64,000 nucleotides of DNA from Bremerella sp. P1 (GCF_028748185.1 NZ_CP118164.1:1860001-1924000); one strand, 5' to 3'; shown: positions 54,377 through 63,433, counted from the stretch's first letter. Translations and numbers: made by a program. Notes: generated by a model from the letters alone, not told the origin.

Positions 54377-55219
54377 ATGTCTTCCGGCGAAGTACAGAAC
54401 GATCTCCAGTATCACGGTGCACGTCATCGGTGGGATTTGATCGATATACGAGAAGTCTGGCGGTTTCGCGAACTGATTTGGATGTTTGCCCTGCGTGACC
54501 TGAAGGTCCGTTATCGGCAGACATTCGTCGGCATTGCCTGGGCCTTGATTCAGCCCCTGGCCATGATGCTCGTATTCAGTTTCTTCTTCCGCGTTTCCGG
54601 CGGGACTCCAACGGATGGCTCCCTGCCTTACGCGATTGTCGCGTTGTGCGGTTTGATTCCTTGGCAGTTGTTTGCGTCGACGGTAACTTCGGGCACCCAG
54701 TCCATTGTGATCAACCAACAATTGGTCACTAAGGTCTATTTCCCCAAGATCATTCTGCCCCTGTCATCCGTTGCCGTAGCCTTGGTCGATTTCAGCATCG
54801 CGTTTTGCATGCTGCTCATCGTCATGGCGTGGTACCAGGTCGTTCCCACGCTGGCGATTCTTCTTCTACCGCTGATGATCATGATCATCATCATGTGCTC
54901 ACTCGCCATATCGCTTTGGCTATCGGCGCTCAATGCTATCTATCGGGATGTTCAGTATCTCGTTCCCTTCATGTTGCAAATTGGTCTATTGGCCAGCCCC
55001 ACCGTGTACGAAGCCTCGATGGTTTCACCCCAGTGGCGATGGTTGTACTCACTTAATCCGATGGTTGGTGCCCTGGAAGGTTTTCGCTGGGCGTTGCTGG
55101 GCACCGCTCCCCCGGCACTTGGCCCGATGGCAATCTCTTTCGGTTGTATGTTTGTCATCCTGATCGGAGGCATGATGTACTTCCGCCGGATGGAACGTTT
55201 TTTTTCGGATCGAATCTAA
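54377..55219 (+). CDS. wzm: Polysaccharide ABC exporter, permease
   Basis: 280 residues with six hydrophobic spans (LIWMFALRDLKVRYRQT before the first; VFSFFFRV, FSIAFCMLLIVMAW, LMIMIIIMCSLAISLWL, and others). The RDLKVRYRQTFVGIAWALIQP segment is the hallmark of ABC-2 type permeases for O-antigen, teichoic acid or capsule export (Wzm/TagG/KpsM family). It forms the channel half of the exporter; the ATPase gene follows with its ATG directly after this TAA. Moves a lipid-linked glycan from the cytoplasm to the periplasm. Confidence 0.93.
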   Translation: MSSGEVQNDLQYHGARHRWDLIDIREVWRFRELIWMFALRDLKVRYRQTFVGIAWALIQPLAMMLVFSFFFRVSGGTPTDGSLPYAIVALCGLIPWQLFASTVTSGTQSIVINQQLVTKVYFPKIILPLSSVAVALVDFSIAFCMLLIVMAWYQVVPTLAILLLPLMIMIIIMCSLAISLWLSALNAIYRDVQYLVPFMLQIGLLASPTVYEASMVSPQWRWLYSLNPMVGALEGFRWALLGTAPPALGPMAISFGCMFVILIGGMMYFRRMERFFSDRI

Positions 55220-56539
55220 ATGCAGAATCCCGCGATCCGAGTCGAAGGGCTGGGAAAGAAATTCAAGATCGGTACCCAGCATTACCGTCATCGTCTCACC
55301 GAGTTGATCTCTGGTTGTGCGCGTTCGGCCATCACGGCCCCCGCGCGAGCCTTCCGTGCTCTCAGTAAGACAGAGCCTGATACCGCCTCTCCTTCAGCCG
55401 CTGAGTTCTGGGCGTTTCGTGACCTGAACTTCGACATCCAGGAAGGAGAAGTCGTCGGCATCATTGGCCGAAACGGAGCCGGCAAGAGCACGCTCCTCAA
55501 AGTCCTCTCACGTATTACCGAGCCAACGGCAGGTCGCTTTGGAGTTCGGGGGCGAATCAGCTCACTTCTCGAAGTCGGTACCGGCTTTCATCCAGAGCTT
55601 ACTGGCCGTGAGAACATCTATCTCAGTGGTGTCGTGCTGGGCATGAAGCGAGCCGAGGTGAAACGAAAGTTTGATCAAATCGTCGAGTTCTCAGGCACAG
55701 AGAAGTTCCTCGATACGCCTGTCAAGCGTTTCTCATCAGGGATGCAAGTTCGACTTGGATTTGCCGTAGCCGCATTTCTCGAACCTGAAATTCTCATCGT
55801 GGATGAAGTCCTCGCGGTAGGGGATCACGAGTTTCAGAAAAAATGCCTGGGTAAGATGTCTGACATTGCCCGGGATGGACGCACGATTCTCTTCGTTAGC
55901 CACAACGCAGGTGCCGTCAAGCAAATGTGCTCGCGATGCATTTGGCTCCGCGATGGCGCGGTCCACGGTGATGGCCCTCCGCAATCGGTCCTCGACGATT
56001 ACATGTCGCCTGACCAAGGCGACCTCTATCACCTGCCCGCTAAAGGGAATTACGGTATCGAAGTGCGTTCGATTTCGCTCAATGAGTTGCCCCTCAACAT
56101 CGATCGACGCGTACGCTTTTCGTCCCCCTTCAATCTAAGCTTTGAGATCGGCTCTGAGTCCATAACGGCAAACCTACAAATCGCAGTACGCATCGCCCAT
56201 CGCGGCAACGCTCTTTGCGAGCTCAATACGGCCTATCAGGGAACCGATGTATCAATCAGCCAGGGTGAACAGGTTTCTGTGTCCTGCGATATTGAGTCCC
56301 TCCCCTTACTCCCAGGCACCTACGATCTGTCCATTCACATTCGTGGAGCCGGTATCGGAAGGGACTTGCTTTCCTGGACGACCGTTGGCCAGCTGGAAGT
56401 CGTCCCCAATATGGAATTGGAAGACGACGACAACGCCCAGTTTCATCAGTCATTTGATGTACGTCCGCCTGTTCGTTGCTCTCAGAAATGGACTGTGCAA
56501 CGAGAAGAGAACATGCAGGCGGCAATCCGAACTCGTTAG
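55220..56539 (+). CDS. wzt: Polysaccharide ABC exporter, ATPase with Wzt C-terminal domain
   Basis: 439 residues. Nucleotide-binding domain ~1-255: Walker A GRNGAGKST at 83-91, signature KRFSSGMQVRLGFAVA, Walker B LIVDEVLAVGD, and the H-loop FVSHN. A ~35-residue insert (33-60) after the first strand is usual for Wzt proteins. The C-terminal ~165 residues form the Wzt_C carbohydrate-binding sandwich (LQIAVRIAHRGN, LPLLPGTYDLSIHIRGAG) that recognises the non-reducing end of a finished glycan before export. So the exported polymer is probably capped. Neighbouring nonulosonic acid genes suggest a legionaminic-acid-like residue in that glycan. Confidence 0.93.
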   Translation: MQNPAIRVEGLGKKFKIGTQHYRHRLTELISGCARSAITAPARAFRALSKTEPDTASPSAAEFWAFRDLNFDIQEGEVVGIIGRNGAGKSTLLKVLSRITEPTAGRFGVRGRISSLLEVGTGFHPELTGRENIYLSGVVLGMKRAEVKRKFDQIVEFSGTEKFLDTPVKRFSSGMQVRLGFAVAAFLEPEILIVDEVLAVGDHEFQKKCLGKMSDIARDGRTILFVSHNAGAVKQMCSRCIWLRDGAVHGDGPPQSVLDDYMSPDQGDLYHLPAKGNYGIEVRSISLNELPLNIDRRVRFSSPFNLSFEIGSESITANLQIAVRIAHRGNALCELNTAYQGTDVSISQGEQVSVSCDIESLPLLPGTYDLSIHIRGAGIGRDLLSWTTVGQLEVVPNMELEDDDNAQFHQSFDVRPPVRCSQKWTVQREENMQAAIRTR

Positions 56540-56632
56540 TCGCAAGCGACGACCTAGCACACACTTTTTCCCTACGAGTACCCCCCATGATTGCATCGCC
56601 AACACACATCCGGCGAGGAGATCGATAAGTCG

Positions 56633-57640
56633 ATGAGCTCAAGAACGCGTGTACTGGTAACAGGAGCGGATGGTTTTATCGGCTCTCACTTGACCGAATC
56701 ATTGGTTCGGCAAGGTTTCGATGTTCGAGCATTCATTTATTACAATTCTCTGAACTCATGGGGCTGGCTTGATCGATGTGAGCCAGACGTCAAAGGGCAA
56801 TTCGAACCCTATCTAGGTGATATCCGAGACCCCTTCTCTGTTCGCGAGGCGATGGAAGGAATCGATGTCGTCTATCACTTGGCAGCTCTGATTGCGATTC
56901 CTTACAGTTATCGAGCCGTTGCAAGCTATACGGATACCAACATCTCGGGAACCGTGAATGTCCTCGAGGCAGCCCGGCGCAACGACATTCAACGTGTCGT
57001 TCATACTTCGACAAGTGAAGTCTATGGAACTGCACAGGTAGTTCCGATCACTGAGGAACATCCTCTCCAGGCGCAGTCACCTTATGCAGCGTCCAAAATT
57101 GGTGCGGATCAACTCGCTCTATCGTATTTCCGGTCGTTTGAAACACCAGTGACAGTTGTTCGTCCGTTTAACTGCTATGGCCCAAGGCAGTCGGCTCGAG
57201 CCGTAATCCCAACAATCATTTCCCAGATTGCCTCCGGTAAGACCGATATCCGCCTAGGACATTTGGCTCCAACAAGAGACTTCAACTATGTCGCTGACAC
57301 GGTCTCGGGCTTTATGTCGGTCGGCAACGCAGATGCCACGCTTGGCGAGGTGGTAAACGTTGGATCAGGTTTTGAAATCAGTATTGGAGACCTGGCAAAG
57401 CTGATCGGGGAAGTCATGGAGGCTGATATCACCGTCGAACAAGACGACGATCGATTTCGTCCAGCCAAGAGCGAGGTCTTTCGACTTTGTGCAAGCAACA
57501 GCAAGGCGTTAGAGCTGGCTGGATGGCAGCCGGAATATGGCGGGATCGAAGGGTTAAAACGAGGTCTCGCACAAACGGCCGAATGGTTCTTGGCTGAAGA
57601 AAACTTAGCCTCTTACAAGGCATCGATCTACAACGTATGA
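56633..57640 (+). CDS. legB: NDP-N-acetylglucosamine 4,6-dehydratase, LegB type
   Basis: 335 residues from ATG 56633 with GAGGAG 12 bases upstream; a TTG at 56591 adds 14 residues. Extended short-chain dehydrogenase: nucleotide-binding TGADGFIGSHL, the LegB-like FIYYNSLNSWGWLD after the second strand, STSEVYG, and the catalytic Y-x-x-x-K in YAASKIGAD. It removes water from C5/C6 and oxidises C4 of an NDP-GlcNAc (GDP- in the Campylobacter Leg route) to a 4-keto-6-deoxy sugar. First committed gene of the operon; it overlaps legC by 4 bases. The retaining, LegB-like sequence argues for legionaminic rather than pseudaminic acid. Confidence 0.88.
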   Translation: MSSRTRVLVTGADGFIGSHLTESLVRQGFDVRAFIYYNSLNSWGWLDRCEPDVKGQFEPYLGDIRDPFSVREAMEGIDVVYHLAALIAIPYSYRAVASYTDTNISGTVNVLEAARRNDIQRVVHTSTSEVYGTAQVVPITEEHPLQAQSPYAASKIGADQLALSYFRSFETPVTVVRPFNCYGPRQSARAVIPTIISQIASGKTDIRLGHLAPTRDFNYVADTVSGFMSVGNADATLGEVVNVGSGFEISIGDLAKLIGEVMEADITVEQDDDRFRPAKSEVFRLCASNSKALELAGWQPEYGGIEGLKRGLAQTAEWFLAEENLASYKASIYNV

Positions 57641-58812
57641 ACAGTCTCATCGCTGAACATCTTATCGAGGCGATCAAGGACATCGTCTCCCCCCCCTGCC
57701 CCTTGCATGAACCATTATTCATTGGCAACGAATCGAAATACGTCCATGAATGCATCAGTTCGGGTTGGGTGTCGACGGTCGGCTCGTTCGTCGACCGATT
57801 CGAAGAGATGCTTTGTGAGTTCACGGGATCCGACTTTGCGGTAGCGACCGTCAATGGAACTTCCGCATTACACGTTGCCTTGCTCCTGGCCGGAGTATCC
57901 GAGGATTGCGAAGTGTTCATGCCTTCGCTGTCCTTCGTAGCAACGGCCAATGCCGTAGCCTATTGTGGGGCAATCCCCCATTTCATTGACATCGAGCGAA
58001 CGAATCTAGGATTGGATCCTAGTGTACTATCGGCACACTTGGAGCAGAATTTTGTAAGAACCGGCAGCCATTGGATTAACAAAGCCACAGGGCGAAGAGC
58101 TGGAGCAATCGTGCCCGTCCATGCTTTTGGACACCCCTGCGACATTGAAGCCATTTGTGAAGTAGGAAAGACGTTTGGAATTCCTATTGTTGAAGACGCG
58201 GCTGAGTCACTTGGAAGTTATTACAAGGATCGCCATACAGGCACTTTCGGAGAGTCTGGAATCCTTAGCTTCAATGGAAACAAGGTCGTCACTTGTGGTG
58301 CGGGAGGAGCAATTCTGACACAGGATGAAGAACTTCAGAAGCGAGCCAAACACTTAACAACAACAGCTAAACAACCTCATCCCTGGGAGTACTTTCACGA
58401 TCAAATCGGATTCAATTATCGCATGCCCAACCTCAATGCGGCGCTAGGTTGTGCTCAGCTTGAATCTCTTCCGGAATTCTTGGAACGCAAACGAACACTC
58501 TTTCAAAAATACAAGGCCACACTAACAAAGCTAGAAGACATTCAACTGGTTGAAGAACCTGAGCACTGCCGTAGCAACTACTGGCTACAAACAATCATTC
58601 TAAAGTCGGAAGAAGCCTCGAATTCGCGAGACAGTGTTCTTCACCAATTGAATCAGCAAGGGATTCTGGCTCGCCCAGCTTGGATTCCGCTCAACCAGCT
58701 TCCGATGTACTCAAGTTGCCCTTCAACAACGCTTGATGTCACCAACGCAATCGTTCCTCGGCTGATAAACCTTCCAAGCGGTCCGAAGCTAATGCAAGAG
58801 GAATACGCGTGA
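57637..58812 (+). CDS. legC: PLP aminotransferase, LegC type (DegT/DnrJ/EryC1)
   Basis: 391 residues. The PLP-dependent sugar aminotransferase pattern is clear: VNGTSALHVALLLAG, PSLSFVATANAVAYCGA, PVHAFGHPCDIEAI, EDAAESLGS, and the Schiff-base lysine in SFNGNKVVTCGAGG (the GNK form is typical of LegC-like enzymes). It puts an amino group on C4 of the 4-keto sugar made by LegB. Start overlaps the legB stop (ATGA); its TGA is followed after one base by legH. Base composition here is AT-richer than in the surrounding genes. Confidence 0.9.
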   Translation: MNSLIAEHLIEAIKDIVSPPCPLHEPLFIGNESKYVHECISSGWVSTVGSFVDRFEEMLCEFTGSDFAVATVNGTSALHVALLLAGVSEDCEVFMPSLSFVATANAVAYCGAIPHFIDIERTNLGLDPSVLSAHLEQNFVRTGSHWINKATGRRAGAIVPVHAFGHPCDIEAICEVGKTFGIPIVEDAAESLGSYYKDRHTGTFGESGILSFNGNKVVTCGAGGAILTQDEELQKRAKHLTTTAKQPHPWEYFHDQIGFNYRMPNLNAALGCAQLESLPEFLERKRTLFQKYKATLTKLEDIQLVEEPEHCRSNYWLQTIILKSEEASNSRDSVLHQLNQQGILARPAWIPLNQLPMYSSCPSTTLDVTNAIVPRLINLPSGPKLMQEEYA

Positions 58813-58813
58813 T

Positions 58814-59455
58814 ATGAAGGAGTTGCTTTTAGTAGGAGCCGGTGGGCACTGCCAAAGTTGTATCGAAGTGGTTGAGAGTACCAGGCAGTGGAATATTGTC
58901 GGTCTGGTTGGCAGACCAGACGAGGTGGGACGAAGCGTCCTTGGATACCCCGTCATTGGGACCGATGAAGAGTTGTCGCAGTTGCTGTCCCCGTCTCGAA
59001 GTGCGTTTGTCGCCATCGGACAAATCAAGTCGTGCGAAGCGAGAGAACTAGCTTTCCAGAAACTCCAGTCATTGGGAACTGAAATGCCAAGCATCGTGGC
59101 GAGTTCCGCGGTTGTTTCCCAGCATGCATCCCTCGGCAAGGGCACGGTGGTAATGCACGGGGCGATCATCAATGCCGGTGCCAAGATTGGAAACAATTGC
59201 ATCATCAATTCCGGTGCAATCATTGAGCACGGCGCGTCGGTAGGCGACCACTGTCATATTTCCACGCGTTCGGTACTCAATGGCGAAGTCCGCGTGGGTG
59301 ACCGATCTTTTGTTGGGAGTGGAGCAATTGTTTACCAACAGCGGAAGATCGGAAACCGGGCAATCGTTGGCGCAGCAGCGGTAATCGCAAGAGACGTCTC
59401 AGATGGTGAGATCGTCCAAGCCGGACAATCTGACTGGGAAGCGACGAGGCCATGA
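58814..59455 (+). CDS. legH: Sugar N-acetyltransferase, LegH/NeuD type
   Basis: 213 residues. N-terminal Rossmann-like half (LLVGAGGHCQSCIEVVEST) typical of NeuD/PglD acetyltransferases, then a left-handed beta-helix of hexapeptide repeats (~95-200: ASLGKGTVVMHGAIINAGAK, SGAIIEHGASVGDH, GAIVYQQRKIGNRAIVGAAA). It transfers acetyl from acetyl-CoA to the 4-amino group, giving the 2,4-diacetamido-trideoxy-hexose nucleotide. Translationally coupled on both sides (1 base after legC; ATGA overlap with legI). Confidence 0.88.
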   Translation: MKELLLVGAGGHCQSCIEVVESTRQWNIVGLVGRPDEVGRSVLGYPVIGTDEELSQLLSPSRSAFVAIGQIKSCEARELAFQKLQSLGTEMPSIVASSAVVSQHASLGKGTVVMHGAIINAGAKIGNNCIINSGAIIEHGASVGDHCHISTRSVLNGEVRVGDRSFVGSGAIVYQQRKIGNRAIVGAAAVIARDVSDGEIVQAGQSDWEATRP

Positions 59456-60456
59456 TGACGAGCACAAAAATCATTGCGGAGATTGGCGTCAATCACAACG
59501 GGGATCTGGCGTTGGCGATGAAAATGATTGAAGCAGCGAAAGACGCTGGCGCTGACATTGTCAAATTCCAAACGTTCATTGCTCGTGAAGTAGCCTCGAG
59601 CGGGACGGAATTGGCAGACTATCAAAAGCGAACCCAGCACAACAACTCGCATCTTGCCATGCTCCAGAAGCTTGAACTGGACCAAGACAGTCACGTCAAG
59701 CTACTTCAGTTTTGCGAGCAGGTTGGCGTCGAGTTCCTTTCATCTCCTTTCGACTTTCCCAGTATCGAGCTACTTTCTTCACTGGGATTGACGACATTCA
59801 AAGTCCCATCGGGCGAGTTAACCAACATCCCGTACTTAAGGAAAGTCGGGCAAGTGTCCTCACACACCTTGCTATCGACGGGAATGGCAACCCTGGGCGA
59901 AATCGAAACTGCGTTAGAAGTCCTGGAGGAATCAGGCAATCCACGCTCGGAAATTATCGTCCTTCATTGCACATCGAGTTATCCAACGGAGATGCAGGAC
60001 GTCAATCTACGGGCAATGCAAACCATCAAGGATGCGTTTCAAGTCTCCGTGGGATATTCCGATCATACGCGCGGGATTGAAATCCCCATTGCCGCCGTCG
60101 CAATGGGAGCGCAAGTCATCGAAAAGCATTTCACCCTCGACCGCTCCATGGAAGGCCCGGATCACGCTGCCAGTTTAGAGCCGACAGAATTTTCAGCGAT
60201 GGTACGAGCAATCCGCAGCGTTGAATCCGCCATGGGAAGCGGAATCAAGCGACCGTCGCCAAGTGAGCTACCCCTGAAGAAGATCGCTCGCAAGTCGGTT
60301 GTCGCGCGACGACCCATTGGCATCGGCGAAGTTTTTTCCGCAGACAATTTAGCAGTGAAGCGACCTGGAACGGGAATTCCGTCCAGCCATTGGGATGACC
60401 TGATGGGCCGCCAATCTACACGAGAATACCTGGAAGACGAATTAATCCAATGGTGA
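59452..60456 (+). CDS. legI: N-acetylneuraminate/legionaminate synthase
   Basis: 334 residues. NeuB-type TIM barrel: IIAEIGVNHNGDLALA, VKFQTF, SPFDFPSIELL, KVPSGELTNIPYLR, VGYSDHTRG and EKHFTLDRSMEGPDHAASL, followed by a C-terminal SAF/antifreeze-like domain (~275-334, VVARRPIGIGEVFSADNL). It condenses phosphoenolpyruvate with the 2,4-diacetamido-mannose-like sugar to form the nine-carbon acid. The VPSGELTNIP motif is that of legionaminic acid synthases more than of Neu5Ac or pseudaminic acid synthases. Overlaps legH by 4 and legG by 7 bases. Confidence 0.92.
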   Translation: MMTSTKIIAEIGVNHNGDLALAMKMIEAAKDAGADIVKFQTFIAREVASSGTELADYQKRTQHNNSHLAMLQKLELDQDSHVKLLQFCEQVGVEFLSSPFDFPSIELLSSLGLTTFKVPSGELTNIPYLRKVGQVSSHTLLSTGMATLGEIETALEVLEESGNPRSEIIVLHCTSSYPTEMQDVNLRAMQTIKDAFQVSVGYSDHTRGIEIPIAAVAMGAQVIEKHFTLDRSMEGPDHAASLEPTEFSAMVRAIRSVESAMGSGIKRPSPSELPLKKIARKSVVARRPIGIGEVFSADNLAVKRPGTGIPSSHWDDLMGRQSTREYLEDELIQW

Positions 60457-61649
60457 AACGCAGGGTTTGCGTCGTAACGGGATCTCGAGCCGATTATGGC
60501 TTGTTAGTTGGCCTGTTAACCCGACTGCAAAACGACAACGACTTAGATCTGCAGCTTGTGGCGACTGGGATGCATCTGTCTCCTGAGTTTGGCATGACAT
60601 GTCAACAAATTGAAGAAGATGGATTCCAGATCGACTCCAAGGTTGAAATGCTGGTCTCATCCGATTCAGACATCGGTGTTGCCAAGAGCATGGGACTCGG
60701 AGTCATTTCCGCGTCAGACGCCTTGCAGAGCCTGTCCCCTGATATCGTCCTTGTGCTCGGCGATCGATTTGAGATCTTTTCGTTTGTATTGGCAGCCTAT
60801 TATCTCCGCACGCCTGTAGCACATATCCATGGTGGAGAAGTCACGACAGGATCGCTTGACGATGGCGTTCGTCATGCGATCACCAAGTTATCGACAGTTC
60901 ATTTCGTTGCCGCAGAACCCTACCGGCAACGCGTGATACAACTTGGGGAATCCCCCTCACGCGTCATGTGTGTAGGCGGCCTGGGTGTTGATAATATCGT
61001 TGAAACCCAGCTACTTACGCGAAGAGAATTGGAAGCTCAATTAGCATTCTCTCTTGGCGCAAAGAGCATTCTCGTAACCTATCATCCACAAACATCAAAA
61101 TCGACTGAAGTCGAGCTTGATGCGGACGCATTACTAGCAGCCCTCAGCAACCTTGATGATACGGTTCGCATCGTCTTTTCCCGATCTAACGCGGACACCG
61201 GTGGCCGCAAGATTTCGCAGCGTATCGATCAGTTTGTTGAGCAAAACGCGTCGCGTGCAGCCGTTTTTACGTCTCTCGGCCAAGTTCGTTATTGGTCGTT
61301 AATGCGAGAAGTCGACGCCGTCGTTGGAAACTCTTCCAGTGGAATCCTCGAGGCACCAACATTTCATACGCCCACGGTCAATATCGGAGATCGACAAAAC
61401 GGCAGAGTACGCTGCGCGTCGATCATCGATTGTCCGGCCGATTCGACTGAGATTCTCGCCTCCATTCACAAGGCGCTTACACCGGACTTCCGTTCCGTGT
61501 GTGAACGCGTCGAAAACCCACTTGGCGTTGGGGGCGCGTCCGACAAGATCGTAAAAGCACTGAAGAATCTGACAGACGAAGACCTGAAAACCGACAAAAC
61601 CTTTTTTGATTGCTATGAACATGCGAAACATTGCGCTGATAGCAGCTAG
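60450..61649 (+). CDS. legG: Hydrolysing UDP-N-acetylglucosamine-type 2-epimerase, LegG/NeuC type
   Basis: 399 residues of the GT-B fold. Family blocks: CVVTGSRADYGLLVGLL, GDRFEIFSFVLAAYYL, AHIHGGEVTTGSLDDGVRHA, TYHPQTSKS and GNSSSGILEAPTFHTPTVNIGDRQ with RVRCASII. It releases the nucleotide while inverting C2, giving the free manno-configured substrate of LegI. Needed in the legionaminic and sialic routes but not in the pseudaminic one, which uses PseG instead. Its 3' end overlaps legF. Confidence 0.9.
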   Translation: MVKRRVCVVTGSRADYGLLVGLLTRLQNDNDLDLQLVATGMHLSPEFGMTCQQIEEDGFQIDSKVEMLVSSDSDIGVAKSMGLGVISASDALQSLSPDIVLVLGDRFEIFSFVLAAYYLRTPVAHIHGGEVTTGSLDDGVRHAITKLSTVHFVAAEPYRQRVIQLGESPSRVMCVGGLGVDNIVETQLLTRRELEAQLAFSLGAKSILVTYHPQTSKSTEVELDADALLAALSNLDDTVRIVFSRSNADTGGRKISQRIDQFVEQNASRAAVFTSLGQVRYWSLMREVDAVVGNSSSGILEAPTFHTPTVNIGDRQNGRVRCASIIDCPADSTEILASIHKALTPDFRSVCERVENPLGVGGASDKIVKALKNLTDEDLKTDKTFFDCYEHAKHCADSS

Positions 61650-62334
61650 AGGGGGAAGCAAAGGTCTTCCGAAGAAAAACATTCGGGACCTTGCGGGATA
61701 CCCTTTGATCGCTTGGACGATCCATGCCGCTCTCGAGTGTGCCTGTATCGATCGAGTAATCGTATCAACGGATGATAAAGAAATTGCTTCGATTGCTCGG
61801 CAGCACGGAGCAGAGGTCCCATTCCTGCGCCCATCTGAGCTTGCCCAAGACGACTCCTCGAGTATCGACGTTCTCCTGCATGCCCTTTCGTGCGTGGAAG
61901 AGTCAGAAGTCGTTACCCTTTTGCAACCAACCTCGCCGCTACGCTGTAGCCAAGACATCGAAGACGCGTTTGCAAAGTGGTCCAACACAGGAGCAACCTC
62001 CTGCGTTTCCGTACGGCAGGTCAAGGCCCATCCCAATTGGCTCGTTCGTATGAATGCGGAAGGATTCTTAATCCCCTACGACGATGCACCACTGGTCAGA
62101 AACCGCCAAGAATTGCAGCCCGTGTACGTCCCAAACGGTGCCATCTATATGGGATTAACGCACGAAATTGTGAAAGCTCGGTCGTTTTATACGACTCGAA
62201 CAACTCCCTACATCATGTCAGACGAACGATCGTGGGACATCGACTCTCTGCTTGACTTCGAGATTTGCGAAATGCTTCTGTCGAGACGCACGAAGGCACA
62301 TTCAATTGCTCAACAGGATTGTCCAGCGGAATGA
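61615..62334 (+). CDS. legF: CMP-nonulosonic acid (legionaminic acid) cytidylyltransferase
   Basis: 239 residues from ATG 61615; ATG 61621 and an upstream TTG 61606 are alternatives, all inside the end of legG. IALIAARGGSKGLPKKNIRDL is the NeuA-type CTP-binding loop; STDDKEIASIARQHG, LLQPTSPLR and the late SWDIDSLLDF (metal ligand) complete the family. Activates the nine-carbon acid as CMP-sugar, ready for a glycosyltransferase. ATGA overlap with ptmE. Confidence 0.91.
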   Translation: MNMRNIALIAARGGSKGLPKKNIRDLAGYPLIAWTIHAALECACIDRVIVSTDDKEIASIARQHGAEVPFLRPSELAQDDSSSIDVLLHALSCVEESEVVTLLQPTSPLRCSQDIEDAFAKWSNTGATSCVSVRQVKAHPNWLVRMNAEGFLIPYDDAPLVRNRQELQPVYVPNGAIYMGLTHEIVKARSFYTTRTTPYIMSDERSWDIDSLLDFEICEMLLSRRTKAHSIAQQDCPAE

Positions 62335-63380
62335 ACGCACAGTACCTCGAAGACTCCAAACTCAAACGAATGTTTGTCGATCCCTCGGCAAGCATCATCG
62401 AAACCATGCGTGTCGTTGATGAAGCTTCCGCTCAAATAGCGTTGGTCGTTGAAGGAGAATCGACACTCATCGGTGTGGTAACCGACGGTGACTTGCGGCG
62501 AGCAATACTTCGCGGATCCGACCTATCTGATCCTGTGTTGCCTTTTACTTCTTGTTCTTTTCACTCGGTTCCAGAGGGAGCCACCCGTGCTCAAGCACTT
62601 GATTTGATGCAAAGTCTAGGGCTAAAGCATCTCCCCATCGTTGACGACGAAATGCAGATACGTGGAATTCACCTACTGAGCGAGGTGATCAAACCACAAG
62701 TCCTTCCCAATGCAGCGTTGATCTTAGCAGGCGGCAAAGGAACAAGGCTTGGAAAAATAACAGCGAACGTGCCCAAACCCATGATCCAGGTCGCCGGTCG
62801 ACCGATTCTGGAACGGATTGTCTTGCTGTTGGTCGGATCAGGTATTCGAAAGATCTTCATCGCGGTCAATCACTTCGCTGAACAGATCGAGGAATACTTT
62901 GGTGACGGCAGTCAATTTGGCTGCGAGATCATTCTGCTCTACGAAGAGTCGCCACTGGGAACCGGAGGACCTCTCGGACTGCTAAGACCATATGAACTGC
63001 AAGATCCTTTACTGGTCATGAACGGAGATTTGGTGACCGACTTCGACGCCCAAGCAATGATTCGGGCTCATCATTCTCACGAAAACTACATCACCATCGG
63101 TGTTCGTAATTATTCCCACGAGATCCCATTTGGCTGTCTTGAAATCGAAGATGGCCAAGTCGTTTCCATTGCCGAAAAGCCAATTCACAGGACAACAATC
63201 AATTCCGGCATTTACGTGGTGGACCCCGAAGTTACGCGAGCTGTCACCCCTCGTTTCCTGCCCTTCACAGACATCCTTAACGATGCAATCCAGAATTCTC
63301 ATCGGCTAGGCGCCTTCGAGATTGCGGACTGGATTGACGTTGGCTTACCCGATCAACTTGCGCAAGCACGCGGGCACTAG
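62331..63380 (+). CDS. ptmE: CBS-domain sugar-1-phosphate nucleotidyltransferase, PtmE type
   Basis: 349 residues from ATG 62331, which overlaps the legF stop; a start at 62265 would put 22 residues inside legF. Two CBS motifs (~5-120: ALVVEGESTLIGVVTDGDLR, LKHLPIVDDEMQIRG) are fused to a nucleotidyltransferase (ALILAGGKGTRLGKITANVP, KPMIQVAGRPILE, MNGDLVTDFD, EKPIHRTTINSGIYVVD). This architecture is that of PtmE, the glucosamine-1-phosphate guanylyltransferase that opens the Campylobacter legionaminic route, so a GDP-linked pathway is suggested. The CBS pair may sense adenine nucleotides. No ptmF/pgm/glmS homologue is next to it. Confidence 0.87.
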   Translation: MNAQYLEDSKLKRMFVDPSASIIETMRVVDEASAQIALVVEGESTLIGVVTDGDLRRAILRGSDLSDPVLPFTSCSFHSVPEGATRAQALDLMQSLGLKHLPIVDDEMQIRGIHLLSEVIKPQVLPNAALILAGGKGTRLGKITANVPKPMIQVAGRPILERIVLLLVGSGIRKIFIAVNHFAEQIEEYFGDGSQFGCEIILLYEESPLGTGGPLGLLRPYELQDPLLVMNGDLVTDFDAQAMIRAHHSHENYITIGVRNYSHEIPFGCLEIEDGQVVSIAEKPIHRTTINSGIYVVDPEVTRAVTPRFLPFTDILNDAIQNSHRLGAFEIADWIDVGLPDQLAQARGH

Positions 63381-63433
63381 CTCAACCTAACACCGCTTGA
63401 AATACGTCGCATGAGATCTCATGGAGTTCCTCA

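Noticed and set aside
56633-63380. Pseudaminic acid pathway instead of legionaminic acid
   Set aside because: The operon has a NeuC/LegG hydrolysing epimerase and a PtmE-like enzyme, and the synthase carries VPSGELTN; a PseB-like inverting dehydratase and PseG hydrolase are absent.
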